55,993 bases of DNA, from contig JAJYHG010000167.1 in the NCBI GenBank assembly GCA_021784895.1, positions 1 to 55,993 of the forward strand, written 5' to 3'. This DNA is from Actinomycetes bacterium. GTDB lineage: Bacteria > Actinomycetota > Thermoleophilia > Solirubrobacterales > Solirubrobacteraceae. Position numbers and translations under genes: made by a program. Positions 17,439-26,342 of the stretch are shown here, one piece after another (within the stretch, counting starts at the first letter, position 1; each line of letters begins with the position of its first letter). The notes below the pieces were generated by a model. It ran no database searches and had not been told where the DNA came from. It worked only from the letters and a program-made list of their open reading frames with translations.

Positions 17439-17876
17439 TCAACCGCCGCCGTTACTAAAAAAACTGGTGCTGGTCGTGCGGCCGGCCCGGTGGCTCGAGG
17501 ACTTGGCGCTGGCACTGACCGTCGCGGCGTTGCCAGCCCCGATCAGCGCCCCGACAGCAACGGCAGCCAGTACCACCAGGAGCGCGAGCATCAGCTGCAC
17601 GCGGGTAACCACGCCACCTTGTCTGCCAGCAGCGGACGCGGCCCCGGGAGACACCGAACCCGACTGGTCGCCGTCGGCTTGAGCGAGTGTGAACCGCGGA
17701 CTGCCACGACGCTCACCACACTCTACGCAGTAGCGCTGATCGATCGCCAGCGCCGTTTGACAGGCGCGGCAGCGGCCCGTATCAGGGGCGAGCATGGTTG
17801 CGACCAGACCAGTGGCCAGCGCTGGCTGCGGACTGTACTGACCTTCAGGGGACTCAGGAGAGACGCTCACGGGCAC
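17439..17876 (-). CDS. Zinc-ribbon membrane protein
   Basis: A 145-residue protein. A four-cysteine ribbon (CRACQTALAIDQRYCVECGE, about residues 36-55) is followed by a polar stretch and one transmembrane helix (VQLMLALLVVLAAVAVGALI, about 93-112). A Ser/Thr-rich tail ends the protein, so the ribbon is likely cytoplasmic and the tail external. GTG at 17876. It forms a pair with the soluble zinc-ribbon gene downstream. The function is unknown. Confidence 0.7.
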   Translation of the reverse strand: MPVSVSPESPEGQYSPQPALATGLVATMLAPDTGRCRACQTALAIDQRYCVECGERRGSPRFTLAQADGDQSGSVSPGAASAAGRQGGVVTRVQLMLALLVVLAAVAVGALIGAGNAATVSASAKSSSHRAGRTTSTSFFSNGGG

Positions 17877-17953
17877 AGGTAGGCTAGAGCGCTTTGCGCA
17901 TGGTGGGTGTAAACATCACGTGAAAGTCATGGGCGGTCACGGCCGTCACGACG

Positions 17954-17990
17954 CTGGGTGTGACCGCTACCCCACAGCGGTCACACCCAG
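17954..17990. terminator. 15-bp perfect hairpin (first of a tandem pair)
   Basis: Left arm 17954-17968 (CTGGGTGTGACCGCT) pairs perfectly with 17976-17990 across a 7-base loop. It lies downstream of the secreted-protein gene ending at 18080 (minus strand) and so is placed to end that transcript. No T-tract follows. Confidence 0.6.
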
Positions 17991-18000
17991 GCCGCATCCA

Positions 18001-18036
18001 CGGTGTTGCTCGGCAGCAGACTGCCGAGCAACACCG
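18001..18036. terminator. 16-bp perfect hairpin (second of a tandem pair)
   Basis: Left arm 18001-18016 (CGGTGTTGCTCGGCAG) pairs perfectly with 18021-18036 across a CAGA loop. It stands only 10 bases from the previous hairpin and has an unrelated sequence. It is the first of the two to be reached by transcription from the secreted-protein gene. Confidence 0.6.
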
Positions 18037-18079
18037 ATGTTTGGGGTCATGGGTCGTGCGCGGCGGCCTGCGCCCGCGG

Positions 18080-19144
18080 CTACAGGCGAACCCGTTTGGT
18101 GGTAGCTGGCTGACCCCAGTCGGAGGTGACTATCAGCGTGGCCTCAGCGTGAGCGGCGGCGGCCTTGATCGCGCTGCCATCGACCGTCAGCGAGAGCATC
18201 CGCGACATGCCGGCGCCGAGGCCGAACTTGGCGCTGGCCACCGGGTGCCCGCCGATCTCGAGCTCGAGCTCACCGGATGCGCGGAAGCTGCTCTGATCAG
18301 TCACTCTGAGCATCGCCTTTGCTCCCGAGACCGTTGCGGCCCGGGAGATCATCAGCTTGCCGAGCGGAGGAGTCGTGAAGGTTCCGTTCGGGCTCTGGTA
18401 GAAGTCGACACCGCTGTTGTTGCCGTACTGGTATACGCAAGGCCCCTGAACCGTGGCACTGGCGTCGTACTCGGCGACATAGGCGTCAGGCAGGCACGAG
18501 TAGCTCGGACTGGCCGCGGTCCCCAGGTTGACGTTCTCGGCGGCGCCGGTCGTGCCAGCCTGATCGATGATCCAGTAGTAGTACTTCGTGCCCGGCTGTA
18601 GCGGGGTCAGGCTCGAGTTCGCCTGCGCACTTGGGCCAAAGGCCCCAAGGGTCGTGCTCACCGCCGTGAGCCCAGGCTGCGTTGGTACCTCGATCGAGTT
18701 GCCATAGACCGTCTCGGTCCCCGGATTGCCGCCGTTGGCCCGATAGTCAGACACCGGATCAGCCTCGAACTCCACGTTCGAGTAGTTATGCGCGCCAGCA
18801 TTGGAGAATGACCTGGCGCCGATGTAGACCGTGTTGTCCGAGCCGTTGGGCGGGAGACCATCGATGAAGATGCTCTCGGCCGCCGTGGTGATGATGTTGA
18901 CCCCACCGGTCCAGCCGAAGTCGACGCCAGCTGGCTCGCTGACCTGGATTCCGGGGTTCCCGCCCGTGTCGATCGCACCATGGAGCACGACCGACTCCGG
19001 CGTCAGGTTGGAGACTCCCGTCACCACGGGAGAGTTGACGTAGTACTGCGTGTCCGCCGCGCTTGCGGCCGGTACTGCGAGGAGCCCGCAGGCTCCCACG
19101 GACATCGCCGTGATGAGCCCAGAGCGGAAGCGCTTAGGCGTCAA
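18080..19144 (-). CDS. Secreted protein of unknown function
   Basis: A 354-residue exported protein. The N-terminus is a signal peptide (about 1-30, ending VPAASAAD). The mature part is rich in Gly, Ser and Thr with beta-strand character; SNLTPESVVLHGAIDTGGNP and SSLTPLQPGTKYYYWIIDQA resemble fibronectin type III strands. The last 90 residues (ISRAATVSGAKAMLRVTDQS...) form a second beta domain. The TTG at 19144 is chosen because AGGAGG lies seven bases upstream; longer in-frame starts exist. Two hairpins follow the stop. No enzyme motif is visible. Confidence 0.75.
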   Translation of the reverse strand: MTPKRFRSGLITAMSVGACGLLAVPAASAADTQYYVNSPVVTGVSNLTPESVVLHGAIDTGGNPGIQVSEPAGVDFGWTGGVNIITTAAESIFIDGLPPNGSDNTVYIGARSFSNAGAHNYSNVEFEADPVSDYRANGGNPGTETVYGNSIEVPTQPGLTAVSTTLGAFGPSAQANSSLTPLQPGTKYYYWIIDQAGTTGAAENVNLGTAASPSYSCLPDAYVAEYDASATVQGPCVYQYGNNSGVDFYQSPNGTFTTPPLGKLMISRAATVSGAKAMLRVTDQSSFRASGELELEIGGHPVASAKFGLGAGMSRMLSLTVDGSAIKAAAAHAEATLIVTSDWGQPATTKRVRL

Positions 19145-19347
19145 TTTCAATCCTCCTGTTGTGGTCACCATGGACAGGCGCGACCGAGCGTGCACCTATG
19201 CAGCCGCGTGCGCGACTGGATTTTGCGGTGTTCTCAGGAGGTTGTGGCGGTTTTCACACGGTGCGTTACAAACAAATAACAAATCGCCCGTGGTACTCAC
19301 AGCTTGGTAACAAGTAAAGGTGTCTCTGGCGCCTCCACTTGTTAGCC
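19145..19347. promoter_or_regulatory. AT-richer upstream region of the secreted-protein gene
   Basis: This gap is markedly less GC-rich than its surroundings. It contains GTTAC-type words (GCGTTACAAAC, TTGGTAACAAG) and AACAAAT repeats around 19263-19315. It probably holds the promoter of the minus-strand secreted-protein gene. The repeated TTGTTA/GTTAC words recall those in the pst control region, but no binding site can be assigned. Confidence 0.35.
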
Positions 19348-20883
19348 TCAGCGCAGGCGACGCGCTCTTGGCCGATACACGAGGCGCTGAATCAAGGCGA
19401 GCAACCGCGTCACGCGGGCGCTGTAGGGGAACATGAAGAGCTCCCGCCGCGGGCCGAAGCCGCTCACCAGGAGCGACTGGGTGCGGCAGTACTTGCGGAT
19501 CCCGGTGGCGCCGTGGCGCGCGCCAAGCCCCGAGAGCTTCCACCCCCCCATCGGGAGATTGAGCGCGAAGTAATTGATCTGGGCGGCGTTGACGCAGACG
19601 GCGCCCGCCGCGAGCCGACGGGCGATCTGCTCGCCGCGGGGCGTGTCACGCGTCCACACGCTCGCCTGCAGACCGTAGTCGGAGTCGTTGGCCAGGCGCA
19701 CAGCCTCCTCCACGTCTGCCACTTTCATGATCGGTAGTACCGGGCCGAAGGTCTCCTCGCGCATCGTGACCATGGTGTGGTCGACGTCGACCAGCACCGT
19801 CGGCTCGTAGAAGTGCCCGCCCGCGACGGCTGCGCCTGCCTGCCCGCCCGCGGCGACACCGGCAATCCGGCCGCCAACGAGCGCCCTGGCACCCTTGGCA
19901 ACCGCATCCTGGACGTGAGCGTCGATCGTCTGGAGCTGCTCCGGGAAGGTGATCGCGCCTATCTCCACGCTGCCGGGGCCGGCTGGCGGCCCCTGACGGA
20001 GAGCCGCCACCTTGGCGGCCACTCGGTTCACGAACTCGTCGTACACGGGAGCCTCGACGTACACCCGCTCGACCGAGATGCAGACCTGGCCCGAATTGTT
20101 CATCGAGTAGTAGGCAGCCGCGGTCGCGGCCTTCTCGATGTCGGCGTCGGCGCAGACGATCATCGGGTCGTTGCCGCCCAGCTCCAGGTGGCACGGGATC
20201 AGCGCCTCGGCCGCCGCCGCAGCCACCAGCTTGCCGGTACGGGTCGAGCCGGTGAACATGACACAGTCGACCAGTGCAATGAGTGCTGCCCCGGTGGCGC
20301 CGTCCCCGGTGGCCACCTGAAAGACGTCCGCCGGCAGGCCGCAGGCATCGAACATCTCGGCCATCAACAGCGAACTCAGCGGCGTCAGCTCACTGGGCTT
20401 GAGGATCACAGCGTTGCCGGCCATCAGCGCCGGGATGCAGTCACCGAAGCCATTGACCAGCGGAAAGTTCCAGGGACCGACGACCCCGACGACGCCGAGT
20501 GGCTCGTAGCGCACGAGCAGCTTCTTGCCGGCCACGGCAGGGTTACCCCAGTAGTGCGAGCGCTCATCCGCCAGATAGCCCTCGGCGTGCTTGGCCCAGA
20601 AGCCGAGCGACTGGGCGACGTAGCCGAGGTCCGTCAGCTGGGCGTCTTCATAGGTCTTGCCCGTTTCGGAGACGACCGCGGCGATCACGCGCTCTGCGTT
20701 GTCGATGATCCAGCGCTGAGCGCGCCGCATAACCGCCGCACGGCCTGAGAGCCCGAGTGCGCTCCAGGCCGGCTGCGCGGCTCGTGCCCTGGCCGCCATC
20801 TCACCGAGCTGGACCGGGCCAAGGACCGCAACGGTGCCCACGACCGCCCCGGTGGCCGGGTTCTCGACCGTGAGCGCATCCAT
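19348..20883 (-). CDS. Aldehyde dehydrogenase (succinate-semialdehyde type)
   Basis: A 511-residue NAD(P)-dependent aldehyde dehydrogenase. Visible are the Asn/Lys motif VGPWNFPLVNGFGDCIPALM, the glycine motif FTGSTRTGK, general base Glu in LELGGNDP and catalytic Cys in NSGQVCISVERVYV. EETFGPVLPIMKV and MGGWKLSGLGARHG are standard. It resembles the GabD2-type succinate-semialdehyde group. A hydrophobic, arginine-ending tail (SARVTRLLALIQRLVYRPRARRLR region) extends beyond the usual C-terminus and may touch the membrane. It starts just after the cyclophilin stop, so the two are co-transcribed. The real substrate is not evident. Confidence 0.9.
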   Translation of the reverse strand: MDALTVENPATGAVVGTVAVLGPVQLGEMAARARAAQPAWSALGLSGRAAVMRRAQRWIIDNAERVIAAVVSETGKTYEDAQLTDLGYVAQSLGFWAKHAEGYLADERSHYWGNPAVAGKKLLVRYEPLGVVGVVGPWNFPLVNGFGDCIPALMAGNAVILKPSELTPLSSLLMAEMFDACGLPADVFQVATGDGATGAALIALVDCVMFTGSTRTGKLVAAAAAEALIPCHLELGGNDPMIVCADADIEKAATAAAYYSMNNSGQVCISVERVYVEAPVYDEFVNRVAAKVAALRQGPPAGPGSVEIGAITFPEQLQTIDAHVQDAVAKGARALVGGRIAGVAAGGQAGAAVAGGHFYEPTVLVDVDHTMVTMREETFGPVLPIMKVADVEEAVRLANDSDYGLQASVWTRDTPRGEQIARRLAAGAVCVNAAQINYFALNLPMGGWKLSGLGARHGATGIRKYCRTQSLLVSGFGPRRELFMFPYSARVTRLLALIQRLVYRPRARRLR

Positions 20884-20885
20884 CC

Positions 20886-21344
20886 TCAGTCACCGAGCTC
20901 CACAGACTCGATCACCGCTGGCTCGTCGGGCTGGTCCCGTGCATCCGTGGGCAGGCTCTCGATCGTATCCACTGCGTCCATGCCCGCCGTGACCCGGCCG
21001 AACACGGTGTGCTTGCCATCGAGCCATGGCGCTGCTTCGGTCGTGACGATGAAGAACTGCGAGCCGTTGGTGTTGGGCCCGGCGTTGGCCATCGCGATCA
21101 CACCACGCACGACACGGTGATGGTTGAACTCGTCCTCGAACGTGTAGCCGGGACCGCCGGTGCCCGTGCCGAGCGGGCAGCCGCCCTGGATCATGAAGTC
21201 GGGGATCACGCGGTGGAAGCCAAGCCCGTCGTAGAAGCCGTCGGCCGACAGCTTGCGGAAGTTCGCGACCGTCTTGGGGGCGTCGTCATCGAAGAACTCG
21301 AGTGCGATGGTGCCGTGGTTGGTGTGGAGTTTCGCTGTGCTCAT
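20886..21344 (-). CDS. Cyclophilin-type peptidyl-prolyl isomerase
   Basis: A 152-residue cyclophilin that catalyses proline cis-trans isomerisation, with no signal peptide, so cytoplasmic. Active-site segments are [18 protein letters not shown] (with the catalytic Arg), [16 protein letters not shown], and [20 protein letters not shown]. The length is typical for a single-domain bacterial enzyme. ATG at 21344. The aldehyde dehydrogenase starts two bases after its stop. Confidence 0.94.
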   Translation of the reverse strand: MSTAKLHTNHGTIALEFFDDDAPKTVANFRKLSADGFYDGLGFHRVIPDFMIQGGCPLGTGTGGPGYTFEDEFNHHRVVRGVIAMANAGPNTNGSQFFIVTTEAAPWLDGKHTVFGRVTAGMDAVDTIESLPTDARDQPDEPAVIESVELGD

Positions 21345-21434
21345 GCCTTGACCCTACCCGCTCTGCACACAACTCGGCTCGCACGTACGCCCCTGCCGTC
21401 CGCGCACCCAGGCGCGGCGGGGGCGGGGGCGTGA

Positions 21435-21477
21435 GCCGCTGATGGCTCCCAGGCTTGGGCCGGGAGCCATCAGCGGC
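21435..21477. terminator. 16-bp perfect hairpin terminator
   Basis: GCCGCTGATGGCTCCC (21435-21450) pairs perfectly with 21462-21477 across an 11-base loop. It sits just after the stop of the secreted-protein gene that ends at 21484 on the minus strand. Confidence 0.75.
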
Positions 21478-21483
21478 GGCGCA

Positions 21484-22305
21484 TCAGGGCCGCAGCGCGG
21501 CGGCGGTGGTGGTGGTCGTGGTGGTCGTAGACGTGGACGTGGACGTCGGCGACGGGGCCAGCGTCAGCACATAGATGGTGCCCGCGCCGTCCAGGGTCGC
21601 ATGAACGATGCCGCCGGTGGTGGCATCCATGCAGCTGAGCGTCGCGGTCGTGCTGTTTGCGCTGACCGGTTGCACGACGGTCAGCGGGATCGAGGTCGAG
21701 GCGGTAGCCTGGCCGGCAGGGAGGTACAGGGTGGCAGTGCTCGTCTCGGTCGCGGTCGTGCTGGTACCCGACGCCAGCGTGCAGCTCACGGTCACGGTCT
21801 GGCCGGCCGTGTCAGTGTTGTCCGTCACGGTGATGTAGGGCGTCGCCTGCACCATGTACTGCGTGCCGCCCGGCAGCGCGAGACTGGCGAGCATCGTCGC
21901 CGTGGTCAGGAGCGGCTTGGCGGTCATCGCGCCGGTGTCGGACTCGCTCGGCGAGGTTGAGCCACAGGTGGTGCCGCCGTCGATGTTGATCGAGGTGATC
22001 GCCTGGTTGGCGGCCGTGCACGTGCCTACGACGCGCAGCTGCACCTGGTTTCTGTCGACGCGGACAACACCCACCGCCCCGGGCATGATCTTGCGGAAGC
22101 CGACCGAGCTGTTGGCGATCTTCGGGTTGGTCACGGCGAATGTCCGCAGCTGAGCTGAGCCGACGCTGCCTGGCGGCAGCGCCACCGCCGCGTAGCTGGC
22201 GCCACCGATCGACAGAAACAGCGCCACCAGCGCCACCGCCATCGCGGGCGATGGTCGGCGCAGCCGGCGGGCACTGCTGCGCAGCGCGAAGGTGGGTTTG
22301 CGCAT
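21484..22305 (-). CDS. Secreted protein with Thermoleophilia-type N-terminus
   Basis: A 273-residue exported protein. The N-terminus has the pattern PSPAMAVALVALFLSIGGAS, then YAAVALPPGSVGSAQLRTFA and VTNPKIANSSVGF, found repeatedly in Solirubrobacterales-like genomes. A signal/TM segment covers about residues 15-42. The rest is Thr/Ser-rich beta structure with paired cysteines (GTCTAANQA, GGTTCGST, VSCTLASG, LSCMDATT) and ends in a Thr-rich tail. ATG at 22305 has GGAGG upstream; the longer in-frame start is rejected because it spans repeats and a hairpin. The function is unknown. Confidence 0.78.
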   Translation of the reverse strand: MRKPTFALRSSARRLRRPSPAMAVALVALFLSIGGASYAAVALPPGSVGSAQLRTFAVTNPKIANSSVGFRKIMPGAVGVVRVDRNQVQLRVVGTCTAANQAITSINIDGGTTCGSTSPSESDTGAMTAKPLLTTATMLASLALPGGTQYMVQATPYITVTDNTDTAGQTVTVSCTLASGTSTTATETSTATLYLPAGQATASTSIPLTVVQPVSANSTTATLSCMDATTGGIVHATLDGAGTIYVLTLAPSPTSTSTSTTTTTTTTAAALRP

Positions 22306-22394
22306 CTGTTGCCTCCATGAGTCGTTGAATATGGTCCAGGGTCTTGAACACAGTCCGCGGCGCGGAGTCGCGGTCGGCGGCTCCTCATGCAAGC

Positions 22395-22437
22395 CGGCTG
22401 GCGGCGGTCCCGGCTGGCGGCGGTCCGGCTGGCGGCG
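22395..22437. repeat. Short direct repeat, about 2.7 copies of 16 bp
   Basis: The unit CGGCTGGCGGCGGTCC occurs at 22395-22410 and 22411-22426, with a partial third copy to 22437. It lies between the helicase terminator and the next gene's start. Confidence 0.8.
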
Positions 22438-22461
22438 CTTTGGCTCAGGCGGGGCGGCCGG

Positions 22462-22493
22462 TGCGGGCCGTGGCGCGGGCGCCACGGCCCGCA
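22462..22493. terminator. 14-bp perfect hairpin terminator of the helicase gene
   Basis: TGCGGGCCGTGGCG (22462-22475) pairs perfectly with 22480-22493 around a CGGG loop. It begins ten bases after the stop of the minus-strand helicase gene. Confidence 0.75.
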
Positions 22494-22503
22494 CAGCCAT
22501 CGC

Positions 22504-23931
<1,428 letters not shown>

Positions 23932-23965
23932 CGCGGCCTCACGATAGAGGTCGGTGGACGCTGGC

Positions 23966-24024
23966 GTCCCGCCGAGGGAGGGGTTTCCGCCCCTGGGGGG
24001 CGGAAACCCCTCCCTCGGCGGGAC
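23966..24024. repeat. 28-bp perfect hairpin, copy 1 of a dispersed palindrome
   Basis: Arms 23966-23993 and 23997-24024 are perfectly complementary around a TGG loop. The core GAGGGAGGGGTTTCCG recurs in the hairpin at 47508-47558. It lies between the SDR stop and the helicase start, both on the minus strand, so it could end transcription of the SDR gene. The stem is much longer than a normal terminator. Confidence 0.9.
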
Positions 24025-24048
24025 CGACACCGCTGTGCGCGCAGCGCG

Positions 24049-24939
24049 CTAACGGTCGCGAGTCGCGGTGCTGACCACGCTGCTCGCTGCGCCGCGGCGG
24101 ATCAGCGCCGGCGCCAGCAGCCGCAACAGCGGCGCGAGCCAGTAGTAGCGCGGCACGTAGCGCTCGGCCGCACCGCCCGGCCCCGCATCGATCACCGCTT
24201 CGGCCACGATCTGCGGCCCGGAGACCGCCCAGCGCGTCCAAGGCCGCTCGCGCAGCTCCTTCTGCGGGAAGCCCTCGGTCGCGATGAACCCAGGCAGCAC
24301 GTTGGCGACATGCACCCCGTACGGCGCCTGCTCGAGCGCCAGCGAGTCGCTCCACGCCGCCAGCGCCGCCTTGGCGGCGCTGTAGCCCCCGGTCCCGCGG
24401 CGCGAGATCCGCGCCGCCGTGCTCGTGACGTTGACGATCGCGACCGGGGCCTGGAGCGGCCGTCCGCCGAAGGTGGGCCGCTGGCCACCTTCGGCGCTGC
24501 CGGCGGTCAGCGGACCACCGGCGGCGGTGCGCCGCATGAGCGGCAAGAGCGCCTCCACCAGGCGCACCGGCGCGGAGAAGTTGACCTCCATGTGCTGGGC
24601 GACATTGGCGTAGCCGCCGTCGGCAAAGGGCGCCGCCCAGCGCGCGCCGGCGTTGTTGACGAGCAGATGCAGCACGCCATGTTCGCGCTCGGCGGCCGCC
24701 AGCACGCGCGCGGGCGCGTCCGCGTTGGTGAGGTCGGCAGCGACCCAGCTGACCGGGCAGCCGAGCTCTGCCGCGATCGCCGCCAGACGATCCTCGCGCC
24801 GGGCCACCAGGATCAGCGCCACACCGGGCTCGCGCGCCAGCCGGCGGGCGAGCGCCTCGCCGATCCCGCTCGAAGCGCCGGTGATCAGGGCCACGTAGGT
24901 CACGCGCGCGAGTCTATGCGCCCGCGGGGACTGCGCCAT
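24049..24939 (-). CDS. SDR family NAD(P)-dependent oxidoreductase
   Basis: A 296-residue short-chain dehydrogenase. It has the cofactor loop ITGASSGIGEAL, Asp in AADLTNAD, NNAG at residues 95-98, and the catalytic YxxxK in GGYSAAKAALAAW, with the Ser in VTSTAARIS. It is closest to classical SDRs of the DltE/YbbO-like type. Residues 139-165 (AAGGPLTAGSAEGGQRPTFG and on) form an insertion before the catalytic Ser strand; its DNA contains a 12-bp hairpin. The ATG at 24939 directly follows the stop of the upstream gene; a GTG at 24903 is the alternative and gives a more compact N-terminus. Confidence 0.85.
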   Translation of the reverse strand: MAQSPRAHRLARVTYVALITGASSGIGEALARRLAREPGVALILVARREDRLAAIAAELGCPVSWVAADLTNADAPARVLAAAEREHGVLHLLVNNAGARWAAPFADGGYANVAQHMEVNFSAPVRLVEALLPLMRRTAAGGPLTAGSAEGGQRPTFGGRPLQAPVAIVNVTSTAARISRRGTGGYSAAKAALAAWSDSLALEQAPYGVHVANVLPGFIATEGFPQKELRERPWTRWAVSGPQIVAEAVIDAGPGGAAERYVPRYYWLAPLLRLLAPALIRRGAASSVVSTATRDR

Positions 24940-24940
24940 A

Positions 24941-25525
24941 TCAGTAGCCGCCCTGGCCAAGCACCCAGTTGGGCTCCGAGCCGGCGTAGCGCACGCTCGC
25001 GCCAAAGGGCTTGCTGCGGTCTACGACCACACAGTAGTAGCGAGCGGCCGCGCTGCCGGTCGCACAGACGCGGTACAGCACCGGGATCTGCAGGGGGTAG
25101 GTGTCGAGCGTGCGCAGGTTGCGCTGGAAGGCGGCGGGTGCGTGGGCGCCGATGAACGCCTCGGCGCGCGCGGTCGCGTCCTGCAGCGCGGCACGGTCGG
25201 CCCTCACAGTCTGGTGGTGGCTGAGGCCGGCCGCCAGGAGCGCAGCGGTGATCGCGAGCGTCATCACGGCGCCGGCGTAGTCGCGCGCCACCACCACCGG
25301 CATGTCGCGGCGCAGCCGCCGCACGATGCGCCCGCCGAGGCGGCCAAGGAACGCGACCGCGATCAGGTTCGCCACGAACCCGGCCAGCCAGCCCGCGACC
25401 CAGGTGGCGCTGTCGCCGGCCGGGGGCAGCGCGTGGATGATTGCCGCGTCGATCAGGCTCAGGACCACAAACGAAGGCCACAGCCAGGCGCCGCGCAGGC
25501 GCCAGCGGATGCGGGTGAGACTCAT
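24941..25525 (-). CDS. Membrane protein of unknown function
   Basis: A 194-residue protein with about three hydrophobic segments: WLWPSFVVLSLIDAAIIHAL, WVAGWLAGFVANLIAVAFLG and YAGAVMTLAITAALLAAGL. A basic cytoplasmic loop (RLGGRIVRRLRRD) separates the second and third. The C-terminal 90 residues are soluble and probably external (LDTYPLQIPVLYRVCATGSA, CVVVDRSKPFGASV). ATG at 25525. No family is recognised beyond conservation I expect in actinobacteria. The SDR gene follows with no gap. Confidence 0.7.
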   Translation of the reverse strand: MSLTRIRWRLRGAWLWPSFVVLSLIDAAIIHALPPAGDSATWVAGWLAGFVANLIAVAFLGRLGGRIVRRLRRDMPVVVARDYAGAVMTLAITAALLAAGLSHHQTVRADRAALQDATARAEAFIGAHAPAAFQRNLRTLDTYPLQIPVLYRVCATGSAAARYYCVVVDRSKPFGASVRYAGSEPNWVLGQGGY

Positions 25526-25580
25526 CGACGCATCCTACGACCCGGCAGCGGGGTCAGGCACGCGCTTGCGCCGACCAGAG

Positions 25581-25614
25581 GGGCCAAAGGCACACCCGGG
25601 TGTGCCTTTGGCCC
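25581..25614. promoter_or_regulatory. 34-bp perfect palindrome between divergent genes
   Basis: GGGCCAAAGGCACACCC (25581-25597) is followed without spacer by its exact reverse complement (25598-25614). It sits 30 bases before lipB and 55 bases before the divergent membrane-protein gene, so it is not placed to be a terminator. It may be an operator, a 5' UTR hairpin, or a mobile palindrome. Confidence 0.6.
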
Positions 25615-25643
25615 ACGCAGTCCGGCGCTATACGATCAGCGGC

Positions 25644-26339
25644 ATGCCCGAGCTGTGGGTCTGTGAGCTTGGCCAGGCCGCCTACCGCGACGCGCTCGCG
25701 CTGCAGGAGCGCCTGCGCGAGGCCCGCCAGCACGGTCACATCCCCGACACGCTGCTGTTGCTGGAGCACAACCCGCCGGTGTACACCCGCGGGCGCCGCT
25801 CACAGCCCGGGGAGCTCACCATGGGCGAGGCGTTCTACGCGGCCCGCGGGATCGAGATCATCGAGACCCGCCGCGGTGGCAAGGTCACCTACCACGGCCC
25901 CGGTCAGCTCGTCGGCTACCCGATCGTGGCGGTCGATGACGTGGTCGCCTACGTGCGCCTGCTCGAGCGCACGCTGATCGCCACGCTCGCGCAGGCCGGC
26001 ATCAAAGCCCGCGCCCGCGACGCCGAGGGCCCCGACTACACCGGCGTCTGGGTACAGGACCGCAAGATCGCCTCGATCGGCGTCCACGTCGCGCGCGGGG
26101 TCACCACCCACGGCTTTGCGCTCAACGTCGAGCGCCGCGCCCTGGAGCCGTTTGGCTGGATCGTCGCCTGCGGCCTGCCGGATGTGCAGATGACCTCGGT
26201 CGAGTCGGAGGGCCACGCGATCTCGGTCCCCGCCTGCGGCGAGCTCGCCGCTGCTTCGCTCGCCGGCGCGCTCGGGCTCGAAGCCCGGCCGGTGAGCCGG
26301 GAGGCGCTCGGCGCGGCCACCACGTCGGTACCCTTGTAG
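25644..26339 (+). CDS. lipB: Octanoyl-(acyl-carrier protein) transferase LipB
   Basis: A 231-residue enzyme that moves octanoyl groups from ACP to lipoyl domains. Family segments are LLEHNPPVYTRGRR, TRRGGKVTYHGPGQLVGYPI and GPDYTGVWVQDRKIASIGVH, including the catalytic Lys, with Cys in WIVACGLPDVQMTS; THGFALNV is also conserved. ATG at 25644 is chosen; an upstream open frame crosses the palindrome and is rejected. lipA follows three bases later. Confidence 0.95.
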   Translation: MPELWVCELGQAAYRDALALQERLREARQHGHIPDTLLLLEHNPPVYTRGRRSQPGELTMGEAFYAARGIEIIETRRGGKVTYHGPGQLVGYPIVAVDDVVAYVRLLERTLIATLAQAGIKARARDAEGPDYTGVWVQDRKIASIGVHVARGVTTHGFALNVERRALEPFGWIVACGLPDVQMTSVESEGHAISVPACGELAAASLAGALGLEARPVSREALGAATTSVPL

Positions 26340-26342
26340 TCC

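Noticed and set aside
23966-24024. Attachment site or IS terminal repeat
   Set aside because: No transposase, integrase or target duplication is seen; the arms are adjacent, so it is a hairpin and not a pair of element ends.
24361-24382. 10-bp hairpin in the SDR gene
   Set aside because: It encodes the ordinary AAKAALAAW helix from Ala/Lys codons, and arms of this length are expected by chance at this GC content.
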